From: Perilla frutescens
Lineage: Eukaryota > Streptophyta > Magnoliopsida > Lamiales > Lamiaceae
Direction: 5' to 3'
Assembly (NCBI GenBank): GCA_026008535.1
Contig: BRKX01000012.1
Coordinates: 27,681,848-27,745,847 of the forward strand
Length of the DNA: 64,000 bases
In this document: positions 61,711-64,000 of the stretch, one piece after another
Layout: each line of letters begins with the position of its first letter
Numbering within the stretch: position 1 is the first letter of the stretch
The notes under the pieces: generated by a model
Databases searched by the model: none
What the model was told of the DNA's origin: nothing
The model's input: the letters and a program-made list of their open reading frames with translations, nothing else
Program-made: the position numbers and the translations under genes

Positions 61711-61776
61711 TCACTGGTATCTCGCATGAAAATTCTTTCACCTCATCTTTCTAATTTGTATTAAATTTCCATATTG

Positions 61777-61886
61777 GATACTAATGAGACACGCTACTTT
61801 CTGTCATCAAATTTTAACTTTCATCGTACATGATACTAGTGAGACACGCCACTTTTCGTCACCAAAATTTCAACTTTCATCCTACA
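61777..61886. repeat. 55-bp tandem duplication
   Basis: Two units with period 55, starting GATACTAATGAGACACGC at 61777 and GATACTAGTGAGACACGC at 61832. Each continues with a C/T-rich part and ACTTTCATC(G/C)TACAT. About seven differences separate the units. Confidence 0.85.
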
Positions 61887-63802
61887 TTTATTATTAAAAA
61901 AAATTATTGATGTATATTGATCTCTTAATCATAAAAGATGATAGCTCTACATGAGTTGTAGAATTTGTCTCGATATTCAATTATTCATCAGTATCACCAT
62001 ATAGGTCGTTCGAGTTAGAGGTCTCAAAGTCGTCGGGCCGGTCCAAGTTTTGTACGGGCTTCATTTACTCTCTCTCTTCTCTCATCCATTTTTATTCCTT
62101 CATCGATGGGTAAAACAAAATCATGATAAAAAAAAAAAATAAAAAAAAATTAAAGGATAATGCTAAACTAGGACACCCATAAGTTCTGTATTTTATGCAG
62201 ATTTGCAGCCTTTGTTTTATTTTAGATTTTCTGAATGGTTGGTTTCTTGGAAAAGGAGGGAAAAAGGGTTCCAAAAAAGAGGGTTAGTTTGGTAATAAGG
62301 AGGTTGGTGTTGGAGGACAATTTCGTCAACTTAAGAGTAGTACGAATCGATAAAAAAAACATCCCACCACATATTGCACTCAATCATAATATATAGCACA
62401 TAAATAATCCGGACAAATTCATTAGACAACGTGTATAAATCATGATGTGTTAATAAAAGGTAATGTACACATGCAGGGACCCTCATTAACAAATAAAAAT
62501 GGATATGTTTATTTTATCTAATGAGGTCTAATTTATTTGGCTTGACATTTTTAATTAATAAGAATGATTTCTATTTTGATAAATTTATTATTATTATTAC
62601 TATTATATTCACGATTCAATAAAAGCGGATGAAATTTTCTATTATAACCTTATATTCCATCTCAGTAATTATTGAATTTTAATCATTGTACTTGGCATAC
62701 CGAACTAGAATTCCATAATGAAAATATGAAATGAAATGTATAAAAAAAAGTAGTTAAAAATAGTAATAATTGCACAGAAGAGCACCACCGTCCTTGTAAA
62801 ATTTAATAATAACTTCATTTAAATTTATAGCGTGTGATGAGACTGCAAGTTGAACAAAAAACTCATGGGCCATTCAAGAATCAAGTAAAAGCCGTTTGTA
62901 GCTGCTACAAATTATGTCATTGTACATTTGCCCATTTTGTATGTGGAAATTGTGGGGCTAGTAATTCACCCGCTTTCGAGATAATTTATTTTCAACAATA
63001 AAAATTGGTTATGTTTATGAATTATAGAAAATACGATAAAAACATAAAATCAAATGCAGATCAAAATAGTAGGTAAAGAGTAGCACATTGTTTGCATTAT
63101 TGGGATACGAAACAAATCATTATAATCATAAAAGATGAATATTTTTCCAATTTAAACAAGACAATAATTATTGAGTGTATCAAATACATTGACGAAAGAC
63201 TATAAACCAACAGGAGCTCATGATTCCTTGTTGGAAATGCATATGAACCATATCAAAAATGGGATACAGCACACTAATTTTTTTATACCAATTCTTGGAT
63301 CAGATAACACCAAATTCAATAAAATATCATTTTTCTATATATGTTTATAGATTATTTTATCTATGTCCTGATTGAAGGGCGGCAACACGTTGAATCCTGA
63401 TTGAAATGTGCGATTGCTTTCGCCCAATATTCATGAAACCTTTTTTCATGATTTTTTTTTGGATGTTGACAGGTCTCGAAAAAACCAACTAAAAAAAAAA
63501 AAACTTATGGTAATAATAAATAATATTGTATTTCATAGGATTGGTAAATTAGAATTATCGGTAATTACTTATATTTTTTATTTTTATTTTTATGTCGAGG
63601 ACTTATATTTTGTTTAGACGTTAGATGTTTTGGTCGTCTCAATCTCGTTTATGTCTAATTAATTACTTCCTGATGTACCATTTAACTAACGTTTAGCCTC
63701 CTTTACAACATTAATTTCAAATTTATTTAATTGTGCATATAGACTGTGGTTAAATTTGTGGATCTTAGCTTATTTAATTTTCTTTTCTTGGTCTCTTTGC
63801 AG

Positions 63803-64000
63803 CCCATTGAATTACTTGAAGTTGATTTCAAAATTGTTTCCATGACTTTGCATTATGATGTTATTGATATATAGGTCTGAGTTTGGTGGTATATTGTTGC
63901 GTGTTGTAAACTGTTATTACTGACTAATACATTTTTTTACAGTCTGTCATGTTCATCGTAATGCTAATGCTTTGACTCATCGTCTTGTTAGAGCTGGTCT
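63803..64000 (+). pseudogene. Eroded LINE RNase H (RVT_3) fragment running off the window
   Basis: The last 70 bases read VCHVHRNANALTHRLVRAG, the standard end of the plant LINE RNase H domain (V..VRR.AN..AH.L.R), similar to the same part of the LINE at 31349-31915. Upstream, LEVDFKIV (about 63820) and SEFGGIL (about 63877) match the preceding motifs, but stops and a frameshift separate them. The element continues beyond the window. Confidence 0.65.

Larger units (their letters stand above)
59464..63802. other. Beta-xylosidase promoter and gene-free DNA
   Basis: CT microsatellites at about 59630-59664 (in the promoter) and about 60634-60658; otherwise AT-rich. Holds the repeat fragments listed at 61194-61362, 61605-61710 and 61777-61886. 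A GC-richer stretch at 60595-60735 shows no recognisable gene. Confidence 0.5.

Noticed and set aside
1..64000. tRNA, rRNA or snoRNA genes
   Set aside because: No complete cloverleaf or rRNA segment was recognised by eye; the only A-box/B-box pairs lie in the two SINE copies. A covariance-model scan was not possible here.

Overview
This is nuclear DNA from a flowering plant, clearly a eudicot. Genes are interrupted by GT-AG introns. Intergenic DNA is very AT-rich and full of microsatellites. Every recognisable protein is a plant family member: a class III peroxidase, an AP180/CALM-type ANTH protein, a mitochondrial carrier, a NAC factor, a plant GGGKRC-repeat protein and a GH3 beta-xylosidase. 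An asterid (perhaps Lamiales) would fit the style of the proteins, but I cannot prove that from this window.

Layout. 0.3-3.7 kb (+): a PER43-like peroxidase. 5.8-7.6 kb (+): an ANTH-domain clathrin adaptor of the At1g03050/At4g02650 type. 8.7-11.9 kb (+): a mitochondrial carrier. 15.4-16.3 kb (-): a NAC104/XND1 orthologue. 20.7-21.2 kb: a hAT-like MITE with a perfect 8-bp target duplication. 21.4-26.8 kb (+): a complete but dead Ty1/copia element with both LTRs. 29.5-31.95 kb (+): a 5'-truncated, broken LINE. 33.2-35.1 kb (-): a 633-aa protein with eleven CX4-7C...CX2H 'GGGKRC' repeats, probably with a 2.2-kb intron in its 5' UTR. 37.6-55.6 kb: no convincing conserved gene, but a dense record of small transposons: an inverted-repeat MITE, a hAT remnant with an ATCATATA target duplication, PIF/Harbinger derivatives, two copies of a tRNA-like SINE, a hAT-like element built of GATATATC motifs, a Stowaway-like MITE, and an LTR-like repeat carrying four GAGCACGGTCCGTGCTC palindromes. 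55.6-59.4 kb (-): a complete seven-exon BXL4-type beta-xylosidase with a TATA box. The window ends inside a second, eroded LINE RNase H domain.

The genes do not form an operon or an obvious cluster. Three touch cell-wall or xylem biology (peroxidase, XND1 and beta-xylosidase), but I see no evidence that they are co-regulated. I found no clearly new molecular system. The most useful new observations are the transposon boundaries and target-site duplications, the two-copy SINE family, the palindrome cluster, and a 56-codon orphan reading frame behind a TATA box.
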